The notes under the pieces: generated by a model
Seen by the model: only the letters and a program-made list of their open reading frames with translations
Told to the model about the DNA's origin: nothing
Databases searched by the model: none
Assembly (NCBI GenBank): GCA_019694135.1
Contig: JAIBCM010000007.1
Coordinates: 1 to 64,000 of the forward strand
DNA from: Verrucomicrobiia bacterium
Lineage (GTDB): Bacteria > Verrucomicrobiota > Verrucomicrobiia > JADLBR01 > JAIBCM01
Length of the DNA: 64,000 nucleotides
Direction: 5' to 3'
Shown: piece by piece, positions 44,179 through 53,419 of the stretch
Position numbering within the stretch: the first letter of the stretch is position 1
How the letters are laid out: each line of letters opens with the position of its first letter
Program-made: the position numbers and the translations under genes

Positions 44179-46389
44179 ATGATGAACATCACACAATGCT
44201 GGTTAGGTCATCCTTACCCTTTAGGCGCAACTTGGAATGGACAAGGCGTTAATTTTGCTTTGTTCTCAGAAACGGCAACGGGCGTGGAGCTTTGCCTTTT
44301 TGATCATCCGGAGGCAAAAGAAGAAAGTGCCCGAATTCCTTTAACTGAACACACCGATCAAGTGTGGCACGCTTTTTTGCCAGAAGTGCGACCTGGGCAA
44401 CTTTACGGTTATCGCGTTCATGGGCCTTACGAACCAAAAAATGGATTACGCTTTAACCCAAATAAATTACTTCTCGATCCTTACGCCAAAGCCATCACAG
44501 GCGAACTAAAATGGGAGGATCGCAGTTTTGCTTATCAAATCAACTCTTCCAATGACAAAACTATTCACAACGAAAACAATGCTGATCTCATCCCAAAATG
44601 CGTTGTCATTGACCCCACTTTTGATTGGGGCAACGATATTGCGCCACGCACGCCTTTGCATCACTCCGTGATTTATGAGCTGCACGTAAAAGGTTTTACC
44701 CAACTCATGGAGGCTTTGCCTGAAAATCTTCGCGGCACTTATGCTGGTTTAGGTAGTGAGCCCGCAATTGATTATCTCAAAAAACTAGGCATTACCGCTG
44801 TTGAGCTTCTACCCATTCACCAATTTGTTCACGAAAAACATCTCACCGATCGAGGATTAAAAAATTATTGGGGATATAGTAGCATCGGCTTTTTTGCGCC
44901 TCACGATGAATATGCCAGTCAACGAGATCGTGGCGCGCAAGTGAATGAATTTAAAAACATGGTAAAAAATCTGCACGCGGCAGGCATCGAAGTGATTCTC
45001 GATGTGGTTTATAATCACACTGCAGAAGGCAATCACTTAGGACCAACACTTTCTTTTCGAGGAATCGATAATCCTGCTTACTACCGACTGCAATCAGATA
45101 ATCGGCGCTATTACACCGATTACACCGGCACCGGAAACACTTTCAATGCCATGCATCCTTACGTTTTGCAGCTTATCATGGATAGCCTTCGTTATTGGGT
45201 GACAGAAATGCATGTCGATGGATTTCGATTTGATTTAGCCGCGAGTTTAGGCCGAGGTGAGCATGCTGTCAGCCATCTTTCCTCTTTCTTCACCATCATC
45301 CATCAAGATCCTGTTCTATCTCAAGTCAAATTGATCGCTGAACCTTGGGATTTAGGCGAAGGTGGTTATCATGTCGGTAACTTTCCCATTCTCTGGGCAG
45401 AATGGAATGGCCACTATCGTGACATCGTGCGACGCTATTGGAAAGGGAGCGAAGGCCATCTCGGCAACTTCGCTTATCGCTTCACAGGCAGCTCTGATCT
45501 TTACCAACACAGCGGCAAAAAACCTTATGCCAGCATTAATTTCATCACCTGTCACGATGGTTTTACTTTACACGATTTAGTTTCTTATAACGAAAAACAT
45601 AACTTAGCTAACGGTGAAGAAAATCGCGACGGAAGCTACAACAACGATTCCTGGAATTGTGGCGCAGAAGGAACAACTGACGATCTTTTAATATTAACTT
45701 TACGTCGTCGTCAGATGCGCAACTTTCTCGCCACACTTTTCTTATCACAAGGCGTTCCCATGCTTTACGCGGGCGATGAATTTGGCCGCACTCAAAATGG
45801 AAATAACAACGCCTATTGCCAAGATAATGATATGAATTGGCTCCATTGGCATCATGACACCGATCAGCAAAACTTGCTCGCTCTCACCCAACGTTTGATT
45901 CATCTCCGACGCAAACATCCTGTTTTACGACGACCCAAATTTTTTCAAGACGAACCTATCCACGGAAAAGACACCAAAGATATTCTTTGGCTAACATCTC
46001 AAGCTATTGAAATGAGCGAAAAAGATTGGACTCATCATCGAGCTAAAAGTCTTGGTGTTTTTTTAAGCGGCTTACCTCATCACGTCTATAACTCTCGAGG
46101 AGAACCCATTGTCGACGATGCTTTTCTCATGTTTTTCAATGCAAGCGATGGCTCGCTAGAATTTAAACTACCTTGCGCCCCCAACTTTCCATGGCACATG
46201 ATTATTAACACCGCTGAAGAAAAAGGTTTTATCGATCCTCCTCCCACCTTTTTTGGCGAACAAACTATTACACTCATCAGACGATCTTTCGTCTTATTTC
46301 AATTTTACGGCAACTTAGAAATAAAAACCCTCGAATATCTTGACCAAAAAATCCATGAATGCGTCCAACAGGGAGATTACGATATTTAA
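44179..46389 (+). CDS. glgX: Glycogen debranching enzyme GlgX (isoamylase-type GH13)
   Basis: A 736-residue enzyme cleaving alpha-1,6 branches of glycogen or limit dextrins. An N-terminal CBM48 domain (about 10-110) precedes the GH13 barrel. Conserved regions are DVVYNHTAEG, GFRFDLAASLGR (nucleophile Asp), LIAEPWDLG (acid/base Glu) and TCHDGFTLHD. A C-terminal beta-domain follows. With the GH15 glucoamylase at 0.15-2.55 kb it suggests glycogen turnover. There are two adjacent ATGs at the start. The stop shares a TTAA with the convergent ccsA. Confidence 0.95.
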   Translation: MMNITQCWLGHPYPLGATWNGQGVNFALFSETATGVELCLFDHPEAKEESARIPLTEHTDQVWHAFLPEVRPGQLYGYRVHGPYEPKNGLRFNPNKLLLDPYAKAITGELKWEDRSFAYQINSSNDKTIHNENNADLIPKCVVIDPTFDWGNDIAPRTPLHHSVIYELHVKGFTQLMEALPENLRGTYAGLGSEPAIDYLKKLGITAVELLPIHQFVHEKHLTDRGLKNYWGYSSIGFFAPHDEYASQRDRGAQVNEFKNMVKNLHAAGIEVILDVVYNHTAEGNHLGPTLSFRGIDNPAYYRLQSDNRRYYTDYTGTGNTFNAMHPYVLQLIMDSLRYWVTEMHVDGFRFDLAASLGRGEHAVSHLSSFFTIIHQDPVLSQVKLIAEPWDLGEGGYHVGNFPILWAEWNGHYRDIVRRYWKGSEGHLGNFAYRFTGSSDLYQHSGKKPYASINFITCHDGFTLHDLVSYNEKHNLANGEENRDGSYNNDSWNCGAEGTTDDLLILTLRRRQMRNFLATLFLSQGVPMLYAGDEFGRTQNGNNNAYCQDNDMNWLHWHHDTDQQNLLALTQRLIHLRRKHPVLRRPKFFQDEPIHGKDTKDILWLTSQAIEMSEKDWTHHRAKSLGVFLSGLPHHVYNSRGEPIVDDAFLMFFNASDGSLEFKLPCAPNFPWHMIINTAEEKGFIDPPPTFFGEQTITLIRRSFVLFQFYGNLEIKTLEYLDQKIHECVQQGDYDI

Positions 46390-48047
46390 GTCTTAATTAA
46401 TTTTGTTTTTTGATATCGCCAACAAGCTACGGCAACAAAAAGAGCCTCTAAAATAATAAAAGCCACTGCATAACCCGTACCGCCCACGCCAAAGCCATAA
46501 CTGTGAAGTCCTTTTCCCAAAACAAAATTCACACCATACCAAGTCATTACCACACCACTAAAGCACACAACACTCCCCACAGCTAATCCAAACACTCCCC
46601 ACCAACCAGCAATCCGGCCATGAATCACAAAAATATAAATCAACAAAGCAATGAGCGCCCAAGTCTCTTTCGGATCCCATCCCCAAAATCTCCCCCAACT
46701 ATAATTCGCCCAAACCCCACCCAAAATCGTGCCTGCCGCCAATAACAAAACACCCAACTGCATCACACGATAAAGCCAATGATGCAACACAGAATCTTTC
46801 GCGGTTTCTTGAGGATGACGAATGTAACGAAATAAAACAATATGACCAAATCCCATTGCTAATGCAAAAGCTGCATAACTTAAAGTAATCGTCAACACAT
46901 GCACCGTTAACCAAAAATTATCGCGCAACACAGGCACCAAAGGATCCAAACGATCCGGCATCGCCACCGGCATGCGACTTACCGCTAGTAAACACAAAAA
47001 ACTTACTGGCAAAGCTGCTAAAAGATAAAGCGCATTGCGATAACGCAAATAAAAAAGAAAACCAAATAAACCCGTACCCAAAGCCACCCAAACAACCGAT
47101 TCATACATATTCGTAACCGGAGGACGACCCGCAATCATACAGCGCATCGTGACACCCACTCCTTGCCATAAAATACCAGCAAAAGCAGCAGCAACTCCTA
47201 TCCACTTCAGCCATTTTTTTAATCCATAATAGCCCATCAATAAAAATAAAAAAGCAACACCATAACTTACCATTGCCCAATCAAACGCATGCAAACGATA
47301 ATAAGCATACTCAAATTGCAACATTTTTTCCTTGGGATAACGCTCCGGATTCAATGCTCGTAATTGACCTCGTAAAGTCTCAGCAGCCTGATTAAATTGT
47401 GTGAAATCTCCATGCTTATAACTAGCAATCATGGTAAGGAAAGGCCCCTCAACTGGCTTAACTTTTTCTGAATCGTTTTCCTTAAAAAATTCAAATAATG
47501 GCATCCACGCGATTTCCTTTGGTGTTAAAGAAGGCACAATTCGAAATGAAACACCTCTTACCCACTGACTAAATAAATCTAATCGTATCGCTACGTTTTC
47601 CAATTCTTGATCTTTACGAGACAAGGTTTCATTACGCTGCTTTTTTTCATGGACTGCCAAGACTTGTTGCGATAAAGACGGCACCTGCGTTAACTCATCA
47701 AAAGAAAAATATTTCCGTTCCGCGGCTAACCCCAAATCCTGCACTAAAGGTCGATATCCTACCAAAAGAAAAGGCTCCTTTTCCCAATCACGATCTTGCA
47801 AAAAAACGGAAAGCGCCATCTCATTCGCCGCCCACTTCTTTTTATCCGGCGCTTGATAAGTTGCCCGCCCATGCAATCGAATCACCATCTCACGCGCAAA
47901 AGTATACATCGGCTTGCGGCGACCTTGATCTTGTATTGCTAGTAAATCCCACTCTTTCAAGTTCCCAGCTTCTTTTGCTAGCAAAGATTCACCACTCCAA
48001 AAAATTATTACACACAAAATAATGAATTGAGAAAAAAATCGTTTCAT
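46386..48047 (-). CDS. ccsA: Cytochrome c biogenesis protein CcsA (System II)
   Basis: A 553-residue heme-handling membrane protein. The signal peptide and a long extracytoplasmic N-terminal domain (about 25-260, EWDLLAIQDQGRRKPMYTFA) precede about eight helices. The WWD signature is present (WGRFWGWDPKETWALI), with His residues in HVLTITLSY and KGLHSYGFG as expected heme ligands. It ligates heme to apocytochromes together with CcsB/ResB, encoded 9 bases upstream. This pair serves the multiheme ActA, ActE and CtaC of this same window. Confidence 0.93.
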   Translation of the reverse strand: MKRFFSQFIILCVIIFWSGESLLAKEAGNLKEWDLLAIQDQGRRKPMYTFAREMVIRLHGRATYQAPDKKKWAANEMALSVFLQDRDWEKEPFLLVGYRPLVQDLGLAAERKYFSFDELTQVPSLSQQVLAVHEKKQRNETLSRKDQELENVAIRLDLFSQWVRGVSFRIVPSLTPKEIAWMPLFEFFKENDSEKVKPVEGPFLTMIASYKHGDFTQFNQAAETLRGQLRALNPERYPKEKMLQFEYAYYRLHAFDWAMVSYGVAFLFLLMGYYGLKKWLKWIGVAAAFAGILWQGVGVTMRCMIAGRPPVTNMYESVVWVALGTGLFGFLFYLRYRNALYLLAALPVSFLCLLAVSRMPVAMPDRLDPLVPVLRDNFWLTVHVLTITLSYAAFALAMGFGHIVLFRYIRHPQETAKDSVLHHWLYRVMQLGVLLLAAGTILGGVWANYSWGRFWGWDPKETWALIALLIYIFVIHGRIAGWWGVFGLAVGSVVCFSGVVMTWYGVNFVLGKGLHSYGFGVGGTGYAVAFIILEALFVAVACWRYQKTKLIKT

Positions 48048-48056
48048 AACAGTTTC

Positions 48057-49490
48057 CTAAAGTTTAGCACGAGGCGGTCGTAAATAAAACATGGTAAAAA
48101 TCCCGCAGCAAATTAAAAGAGACCCCAACCATTTAAACAACCAACCCGGATCGCGCAAAATTTGCACAGTGCTTTGGTTAAGATTTTCTGGATTCCACGA
48201 AGCTTGAGAAATTTTGTAAGTTAGCCCCGTCCAAATTCGCCACCATCGATTCGGATAATTTGCCGGATGATTCATCCAACAAAAAGCTTCTATCGGTTCG
48301 GATAACCCAGACAATCGCAAATGACTTTTAAAACTGGCTGGTTCGTCCGTGCCCTCATTTCGTTCTACTTCAAAATCTAGTAATTCAGCAAACATAGGAA
48401 GCTTTTCCCATCGCCAAGTATAAGTGATTTCTAAAGGCACAGGTTCCAAAGGCAATGTCGTTTTCCATCCAAAAGCGATCCATTTTTCCATGATTTGATC
48501 GGCTTTCGTCACGCGAAGTTTAATACCTAACACAGGAATCTCATTCGGAAGCATATTTTTTGATGAAGACAAAGGCACAAAATCCGCTTCCAACTGGGCT
48601 TGCGGCAAAAGTTGCTGAACAGTCACCGTCCAATCCGCCCAGCCCGTTTTTAAAGCGGCTCCCACTTTAATTTCGCCCTGCGATTCACCTTCTTTGCGGG
48701 ACATTAAATGATAATGCAGATGGCCATCGTCGGCATAAGAAAATGTCAATTGATTAGGCTGGTTTGGCATCTTTGTAAAAGCTTGGGCATCATTACTCTG
48801 TTGAAAAGAAATCGTGGCTAATCCTAAATTAAAAACGGATTGCTCACCACCATTCGCGATTAACCATTGCTCCAAACCCTGCCCCATCATGGCTGACTGT
48901 AATTTAATCTTTACCACAGGACGTCCTAATGAACCGATTTGATCCCTCGGTTTCCATTGGGTTGATAATGATTCGGAATAATCCACCACCTCAATTTTCC
49001 AACCGTTTTCTGTTGTCCACACCTTGCGCGGCTTTTCAGAGGTCGGTTTACGATTCAAAAACTCCAGGGGGAAAAGATATTGATAGGGCGAGCCTTGCTC
49101 CCACAAATGCAGTTGTCGCTCATCAACCAATAACTGATTGCGAGGCGGTTGCCCTTTAAACAACGTCATCGTTCCTTCAATCCCCCAAATGCGGCCAATA
49201 ATCGATCCCACTAACAAAATAATAATGCCAAGATGCGTGATTAAAAAACCGGTATGATGCTTCTTCCAAGGCCAACGCGATAACGCCACTGCGCCTAAAT
49301 TCACCGCCAACAACGCCAACCAAAAATTAAACCAAGGCGCTTGATAAATATAAGCGCGTGCCACCTTAGCATCGAAATTGGATTCATAAATCGTGCCAAC
49401 AATACTCGCGATAATCAAAACCGCCAACAACGTCATGGCCAACTGAAGCGAGGCGCAATAACGAAATACTATGTTCTTTTTCCAGCTCAA
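48057..49490 (-). CDS. ccsB: ResB/CcsB-like cytochrome c biogenesis protein
   Basis: A 477-residue protein with three N-terminal helices, a large extracytoplasmic beta-rich region (about 120-440) and a C-terminal helix, the ResB/Ccs1 plan. The AVALSRWPWKKHHTGFLITHLGI segment is typical of the family. It partners CcsA in System II maturation of c-type cytochromes. It heads a two-gene minus-strand unit. The extracytoplasmic His expected for heme delivery cannot be assigned with confidence by eye. Confidence 0.88.
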   Translation of the reverse strand: MSWKKNIVFRYCASLQLAMTLLAVLIIASIVGTIYESNFDAKVARAYIYQAPWFNFWLALLAVNLGAVALSRWPWKKHHTGFLITHLGIIILLVGSIIGRIWGIEGTMTLFKGQPPRNQLLVDERQLHLWEQGSPYQYLFPLEFLNRKPTSEKPRKVWTTENGWKIEVVDYSESLSTQWKPRDQIGSLGRPVVKIKLQSAMMGQGLEQWLIANGGEQSVFNLGLATISFQQSNDAQAFTKMPNQPNQLTFSYADDGHLHYHLMSRKEGESQGEIKVGAALKTGWADWTVTVQQLLPQAQLEADFVPLSSSKNMLPNEIPVLGIKLRVTKADQIMEKWIAFGWKTTLPLEPVPLEITYTWRWEKLPMFAELLDFEVERNEGTDEPASFKSHLRLSGLSEPIEAFCWMNHPANYPNRWWRIWTGLTYKISQASWNPENLNQSTVQILRDPGWLFKWLGSLLICCGIFTMFYLRPPRAKL

Positions 49491-49656
49491 GAGTTTAGAA
49501 AATAATCGAAAAAACCTTTTCTAGCAACTTTATCGACAATTATTTCGCATTTTTTACTTTTTATTTAAAGAAAAAATAATTTTTTCACCTTAAAAATAGA
49601 TTTTTTCCCCATTTGAAGTTAAATTATTAATAGAAGATTAATCCGCAACAAAGCTT

Positions 49657-50109
49657 ATGAAATTAATTATTACTACCAATCTCGGCCATTTAAAAGTTTA
49701 TCAAGTTGAAAAAGAAATTGGCCAATCCACTCCCACCGTTCGGCTTGTGCAGGAACTCAACTTCCCAGATGCTCACCGGCATTATGACGATATGGTAACC
49801 GATCAGGCTGGTCGCTTCCCCATTGCTAATGGGGCCAACTCCAGCGCGATGGCCATTGGTGAAGAAAACGATTTTGAGATGGAAGTTAAACGACGACTCA
49901 TTGATCAAATCGTGATTAATATGGAAAAATTCTTACACAACGGCCAAGGTCCTAAAGATTGGAACTTCGCAGCGCCTTCCGCCATTAACCACGCTATCTT
50001 GGAAAAATTACCTGTAGCGATGAAACAAAAACTAAGAAAAAATTTAGACAAAGATTTAACTAAGATTCCTCCTCTAAAAGTGCTTTCTTGCTTCGAAAAT
50101 GCGGCTTAA
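49657..50109 (+). CDS. Host-attachment-like protein (tentative)
   Basis: A 150-residue soluble protein. Its opening MKLIITTNLGHLKVYQV, the DMVTDQAGRFP stretch and the closing KLRKNLDKDLTKIPPLKVLSCF resemble the family named for attachment to host cells in Agrobacterium (PF10116), which has an eRF1-like fold and no proven biochemical role. The name need not imply a host. It is a single-gene unit whose stop shares TTAA with the convergent amidohydrolase. Confidence 0.6.
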   Translation: MKLIITTNLGHLKVYQVEKEIGQSTPTVRLVQELNFPDAHRHYDDMVTDQAGRFPIANGANSSAMAIGEENDFEMEVKRRLIDQIVINMEKFLHNGQGPKDWNFAAPSAINHAILEKLPVAMKQKLRKNLDKDLTKIPPLKVLSCFENAA

Positions 50110-51074
50110 CCTGTAGCAAATCGAAGCAAATGATTCATTCGCGTAAATGTTTCTTCAGGAAACCCAATCGCTTTTTTGATTTGATAATCGCGCTCCAATA
50201 CATTCGGCTGATTTTGCCATTGGCGAAACGTCTGCCAATCGATCAAACCTCGCATCCATGCCCAATGACCATAAATTAGCACGGGAAAATCGCTGCCATG
50301 AACCATGCGCTCGATCAAAGGCGATTCCAAAGCCCGTTTAAAGTAACGACTGCGAAAAGGAATATTAAACGCGCTATTGTCCGCATATAAATTGGAATAT
50401 TGCGTCATGAGAAAAACTAATTTCTCTAGATAATTGGGATCAAACAAACCGCTTTTTGTGGCAGAGTGCGCAGCAATCACATTCACGCCGCACTCTAAAG
50501 GAAGACGCAAAACTTCGGGATCAGCATATTTTTTATTTAAAATAGGCAGCGTATGTTCGCCACCCGTGTGAGCCAATAAAGGTAAACGCACTTGCGCCAT
50601 GCGTTCCCAAAATTTTTTATAACGCGGATTGTTACAATTAATATTATGACAGTTCGGCAAAATTTTCATCATCGCTGCTCCGCCCTCTAAGCATCGATCC
50701 AACTCATCCATCGCATCCGCACGAGTCGGATGAATCGAAACCGCAGGCAAAAATTCAGAATATTTTTTCGCGAGTTGCAAAACGTAAGAATTGGGAATGT
50801 GATAATTATTTTTTAGATCAATTCTTTTTCCTTGCTCGTCATAAACGTGTTCATGCGCCAAAATCACAATCGCATCGAGGCTGGAAGTTCTGACCAATTC
50901 CAACAAACGCTCAATATATTGTTGATCTAAATTTTTAATTTTTCTTAGCGGCGGCAATCCCAAGTGATGCAACATCCAATTAACCATCGGCAAACGCCAT
51001 CCGGGCGAAAATTGACAACCATTACTTCCTAACTCATCACCAAGAATATGAACATGCCCATCGATTCGTTTCAT
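50106..51074 (-). CDS. Amidohydrolase-family metal-dependent hydrolase
   Basis: A 322-residue TIM-barrel hydrolase. Metal-binding positions are visible: DGHVHILG at the N-terminus, LAHEHV near 75, LLAHTGGEHT near 170, AAHSATKSG near 200 and MVHGSDFPVL near 265 (the catalytic Asp). Members of this amidohydrolase 2-like group decarboxylate or hydrolyse aromatic and other cyclic substrates. No substrate is indicated. It has no operon partner. Confidence 0.82.
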   Translation of the reverse strand: MKRIDGHVHILGDELGSNGCQFSPGWRLPMVNWMLHHLGLPPLRKIKNLDQQYIERLLELVRTSSLDAIVILAHEHVYDEQGKRIDLKNNYHIPNSYVLQLAKKYSEFLPAVSIHPTRADAMDELDRCLEGGAAMMKILPNCHNINCNNPRYKKFWERMAQVRLPLLAHTGGEHTLPILNKKYADPEVLRLPLECGVNVIAAHSATKSGLFDPNYLEKLVFLMTQYSNLYADNSAFNIPFRSRYFKRALESPLIERMVHGSDFPVLIYGHWAWMRGLIDWQTFRQWQNQPNVLERDYQIKKAIGFPEETFTRMNHLLRFATG

Positions 51075-51115
51075 AATCGGAATCGATTAATGATAGTTAA
51101 TTTTTAATGAAAAAA

Positions 51116-51502
51116 TTATTGCGGCACTTGCAATATTTGGCCGATCTTGATTCTGTCCGAAGAAAGATGATTGATCTTTTTTAATTTTGCCACAGTGGTG
51201 TTGTTCTGGTTAGCAATTCTCCATAAAGAATCACCGGCCTTCACTTTGTAATCCATGGTAGTCGTAGCAGAATCTGTGTCAGCAGCTGCAACATCATTTC
51301 CCATATCATTCACAGTTGTGGTATCAGTGGTATCGATCGGAGGATAATCGTTGCTAGTGTCATAAGAATCGGTAGACACAACATCATAAGGATAATCGGT
51401 TACTGGATCCGGCAAGTCATTTTGCGCAGTATCTTTATTCGAAGAAGCACAACCATTAAGAATCAAAACACCTGCCAAGGAGAGAAAAAAATATTTAGTC
51501 AT
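51116..51502 (-). CDS. LysM-domain lipoprotein
   Basis: A 128-residue lipoprotein with signal ending LNGC, a low-complexity Asp/Thr/Tyr-rich acidic linker (about 27-78) and a C-terminal LysM domain (YKVKAGDSLWRIANQNN...IKIGQILQVP), which binds peptidoglycan. It probably tethers the outer membrane to the cell wall or guides a partner. There are 41 bases between it and the downstream amidohydrolase. The acidic linker is notable for a near absence of Lys and Arg. Confidence 0.9.
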   Translation of the reverse strand: MTKYFFLSLAGVLILNGCASSNKDTAQNDLPDPVTDYPYDVVSTDSYDTSNDYPPIDTTDTTTVNDMGNDVAAADTDSATTTMDYKVKAGDSLWRIANQNNTTVAKLKKINHLSSDRIKIGQILQVPQ

Positions 51503-51774
51503 GCAAGAAATCTAAAAAAGCTTTTTTTAATTAGCAAGAAAATCAGATGGGTTTTACAAAAAATTTACACTGCAAGTTTTTGTCTCGAAGTGAATTTTTT
51601 CAAAAATAATTTTTCCTTCAATCTCATGCATTGGAAGCCATTTAAATTAGTCCCTGTTATAAAAATAACATAGAGACAAAATGACCCTATCTTCGGCATT
51701 TAAATTAAAGTTATTTTTATTTCTAAACTATTTTGAAATCAATGATTAATAAAAATAAATCCGCCTTTCAAAAA
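51503..51774. other. AT-rich intergenic region without a recognised gene
   Basis: The stretch between the divergent LysM and Hsp20 genes is very AT-rich, with many poly-T/A tracts and no credible ORF. The only structure I see is a palindrome, TGTTAT-AAAA-ATAACA (51655-51670), a possible operator. The hsp20 promoter begins directly afterwards. Confidence 0.5.
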
Positions 51775-51803
51775 CTGGCATTATTCCTGCTCTATTCTAT
51801 AAT
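51775..51803 (+). promoter_or_regulatory. Promoter of hsp20 (sigma-70-type; overlapping sigma-54-like spacing)
   Basis: CTGGCA (51775-51780), a 17-base spacer and a perfect TATAAT (51798-51803) form a good sigma-70 promoter about 75 bases upstream of hsp20. The same bases also give GG (51777-51778) and GC (51789-51790) with the 10-base gap of sigma-54 promoters. Sigma-70 is the simpler reading. Confidence 0.65.
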
Positions 51804-51831
51804 GTAGTTAGAAACATTTGCCTGACTTCAA

Positions 51832-51869
51832 TGGCGACCGAAGAAAGGCAAAATAATAAGAGGTCGCCA
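51832..51869 (+). promoter_or_regulatory. Hairpin in the hsp20 leader
   Basis: An 8-bp perfect inverted repeat (TGGCGACC at 51832-51839, GGTCGCCA at 51862-51869) forms a 22-base-loop stem in the 5' leader, ending 3 bases before the AAGGAG ribosome site. It could affect mRNA stability or bind a regulator. It does not sequester the ribosome site, so an RNA thermometer is not evident. Confidence 0.45.
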
Positions 51870-51882
51870 AAAAAGGAGTTAT

Positions 51883-52344
51883 ATGAAAAGCTTAATGAAC
51901 TGGGATCCTTTCCGAGAGTTGGAAGGTTTTCAAAATAGACTTTCTTCTTTTTTTGGAAGGACTCCTTTACAACTTTCACTCGGTGAAAGTGACGACGACA
52001 CACGTGCCGTTTCTCAGTGGATGCCTGTGGTGGATATCTCCGAAGATGAGAAAGAGTATATCATCACTGCAGAACTGCCAGAGGTAAAAAAAGAAAACGT
52101 AAAAGTCACTGTTGAAAATGGTACACTGTGCATCACAGGAGAACGTTCTTTTGAAAAGAAAGAAAAAAATAAACGCTACCATCGCATCGAACGTTCCTAT
52201 GGAAATTTCATGCGATCATTTGCACTACCAGAGGATGCGGATGGAGGCAAAATTGCCGCTGACTTTAAGGAAGGTGTATTAAAAGTGCATTTACCAAAAA
52301 GTGAGAAAGCTAAACCGCAAGAAATTGAAGTAAAAGTGCAATAA
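51883..52344 (+). CDS. Hsp20-family small heat shock protein
   Basis: A 153-residue ATP-independent chaperone. The alpha-crystallin domain spans about 45-148, with PVVDISEDEKEYIITAELPE, the ERSYGNFMRSFALPEDAD stretch and DGVLKVHLPK-like closure (EGVLKVHLPK). The N-terminal NWDPFRELEGFQNRL is the usual class A opening. It has a strong promoter, leader hairpin and a downstream terminator, so it is a single-gene unit. Confidence 0.96.
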   Translation: MKSLMNWDPFRELEGFQNRLSSFFGRTPLQLSLGESDDDTRAVSQWMPVVDISEDEKEYIITAELPEVKKENVKVTVENGTLCITGERSFEKKEKNKRYHRIERSYGNFMRSFALPEDADGGKIAADFKEGVLKVHLPKSEKAKPQEIEVKVQ

Positions 52345-52368
52345 ATTAGCGTTTCATCTTTTACTTGG

Positions 52369-52404
52369 AATCAGGCGTGTGAAAAAACGCGCCTGATTTT
52401 TTTG
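52369..52404 (+). terminator. Intrinsic terminator after hsp20
   Basis: A 9-bp perfect stem (AATCAGGCG, 52369-52377; CGCCTGATT, 52390-52398), extendable by a few pairs, is followed by a run of seven T. It separates hsp20 from the cbpA gene downstream. Confidence 0.88.
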
Positions 52405-52441
52405 CGTTTTTTATCTTTTTCCGCTAAAAGAAAATGAGTCC

Positions 52442-53419
52442 ATGCCTGTTCAATTTAAAGATTACTACCAAATTTTGGGCGTTTCCAAAACCGCCAATGA
52501 TGACGAAATCAAAAAAGCATTTCGCAAACTCGCGCGTCAACACCATCCCGACGTCGCCAAAAACAAAACCGAAGCTGAAGCCAAATTTAAAGAAATCAAC
52601 GAAGCTTACGAGGTTTTAAGCGATGCGGAAAAACGAAAAAAGTATGACACTTTAGGAGCAAACTGGAATCAAGCTAGCGGTTTCACACCACCTCCCGGCT
52701 GGCAAGGAGGCAACTATCGAACTGCTAGCGAAGGCGATTTTGAATTTAACTTTGGCGGCACAGGGTTTAGCGATTTTTTTGAAACTTTCTTTGGTGGACG
52801 CGCGGGTGATATGTTTGGCGCTTTTGGCGGGGAACGCTCGCGACAAGCAACCCATTCACAACGCGGAGGCGACATCGAAGGCGTGCTCATGGTCACATTA
52901 AATGAAGTGTTTCAAGGCTCGGTAAGACCCATTACCCTTCGCACCACCAATCCGCGCACGGGCCAGACCCAAACCCAAACCTTACAAGTGCGCATCCCGG
53001 CAGGAATCCAAGAAGGGCAACTCATCAAAGTAGCAGGACGTGGCAATCCCGGCATCGGTCGCGGCGCGTCTGGTGATCTTTATCTCCGCGTCAAACTCGA
53101 AAAACATCCCGACTTCACGGTTCGCGGACAAGATCTTTATTTTGATTTGGACTTAGCTCCTTGGGAAGCCGCTTTAGGTGCCAGCGTTTCCATTCCTACT
53201 ATGGAAACACCCGTGACCGTAAAAATTAAACCTGGCACCAGTTCAGGACAAAAACTTCGTTTGCGCGAAAAAGGATTACCCAATCGTCAAGGTCAACGTG
53301 GCGATCTTTTTGCTCTGGTTACGATTCAAATACCTGCATCATTAACTCCTGAAGAAAAAACGCTTTGGGAAAAACTTGCCAACACTTCTATTTTTCGCCC
53401 GCGCTCATCAAAATATTAG
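52442..53419 (+). CDS. cbpA: DnaJ-like co-chaperone CbpA (no zinc finger)
   Basis: A 325-residue J-protein. The J domain (about 5-70) has the HPD motif at 35-37. A Gly/Phe-rich region follows ([20 protein letters not shown]), then the two-part C-terminal substrate-binding domain. The Cys-rich zinc domain of DnaJ is missing, as in CbpA. It stimulates DnaK. It follows hsp20 after a terminator and shares a TTAG with the convergent comM stop. Confidence 0.93.
   Translation: MPVQFKDYYQILGVSKTANDDEIKKAFRKLARQHHPDVAKNKTEAEAKFKEINEAYEVLSDAEKRKKYDTLGANWNQASGFTPPPGWQGGNYRTASEGDFEFNFGGTGFSDFFETFFGGRAGDMFGAFGGERSRQATHSQRGGDIEGVLMVTLNEVFQGSVRPITLRTTNPRTGQTQTQTLQVRIPAGIQEGQLIKVAGRGNPGIGRGASGDLYLRVKLEKHPDFTVRGQDLYFDLDLAPWEAALGASVSIPTMETPVTVKIKPGTSSGQKLRLREKGLPNRQGQRGDLFALVTIQIPASLTPEEKTLWEKLANTSIFRPRSSKY

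Noticed and set aside
51832-51885. RNA thermometer (ROSE or fourU) controlling hsp20
   Set aside because: The hairpin ends before the ribosome site and leaves AAGGAG unpaired, so the defining feature of those elements is missing.
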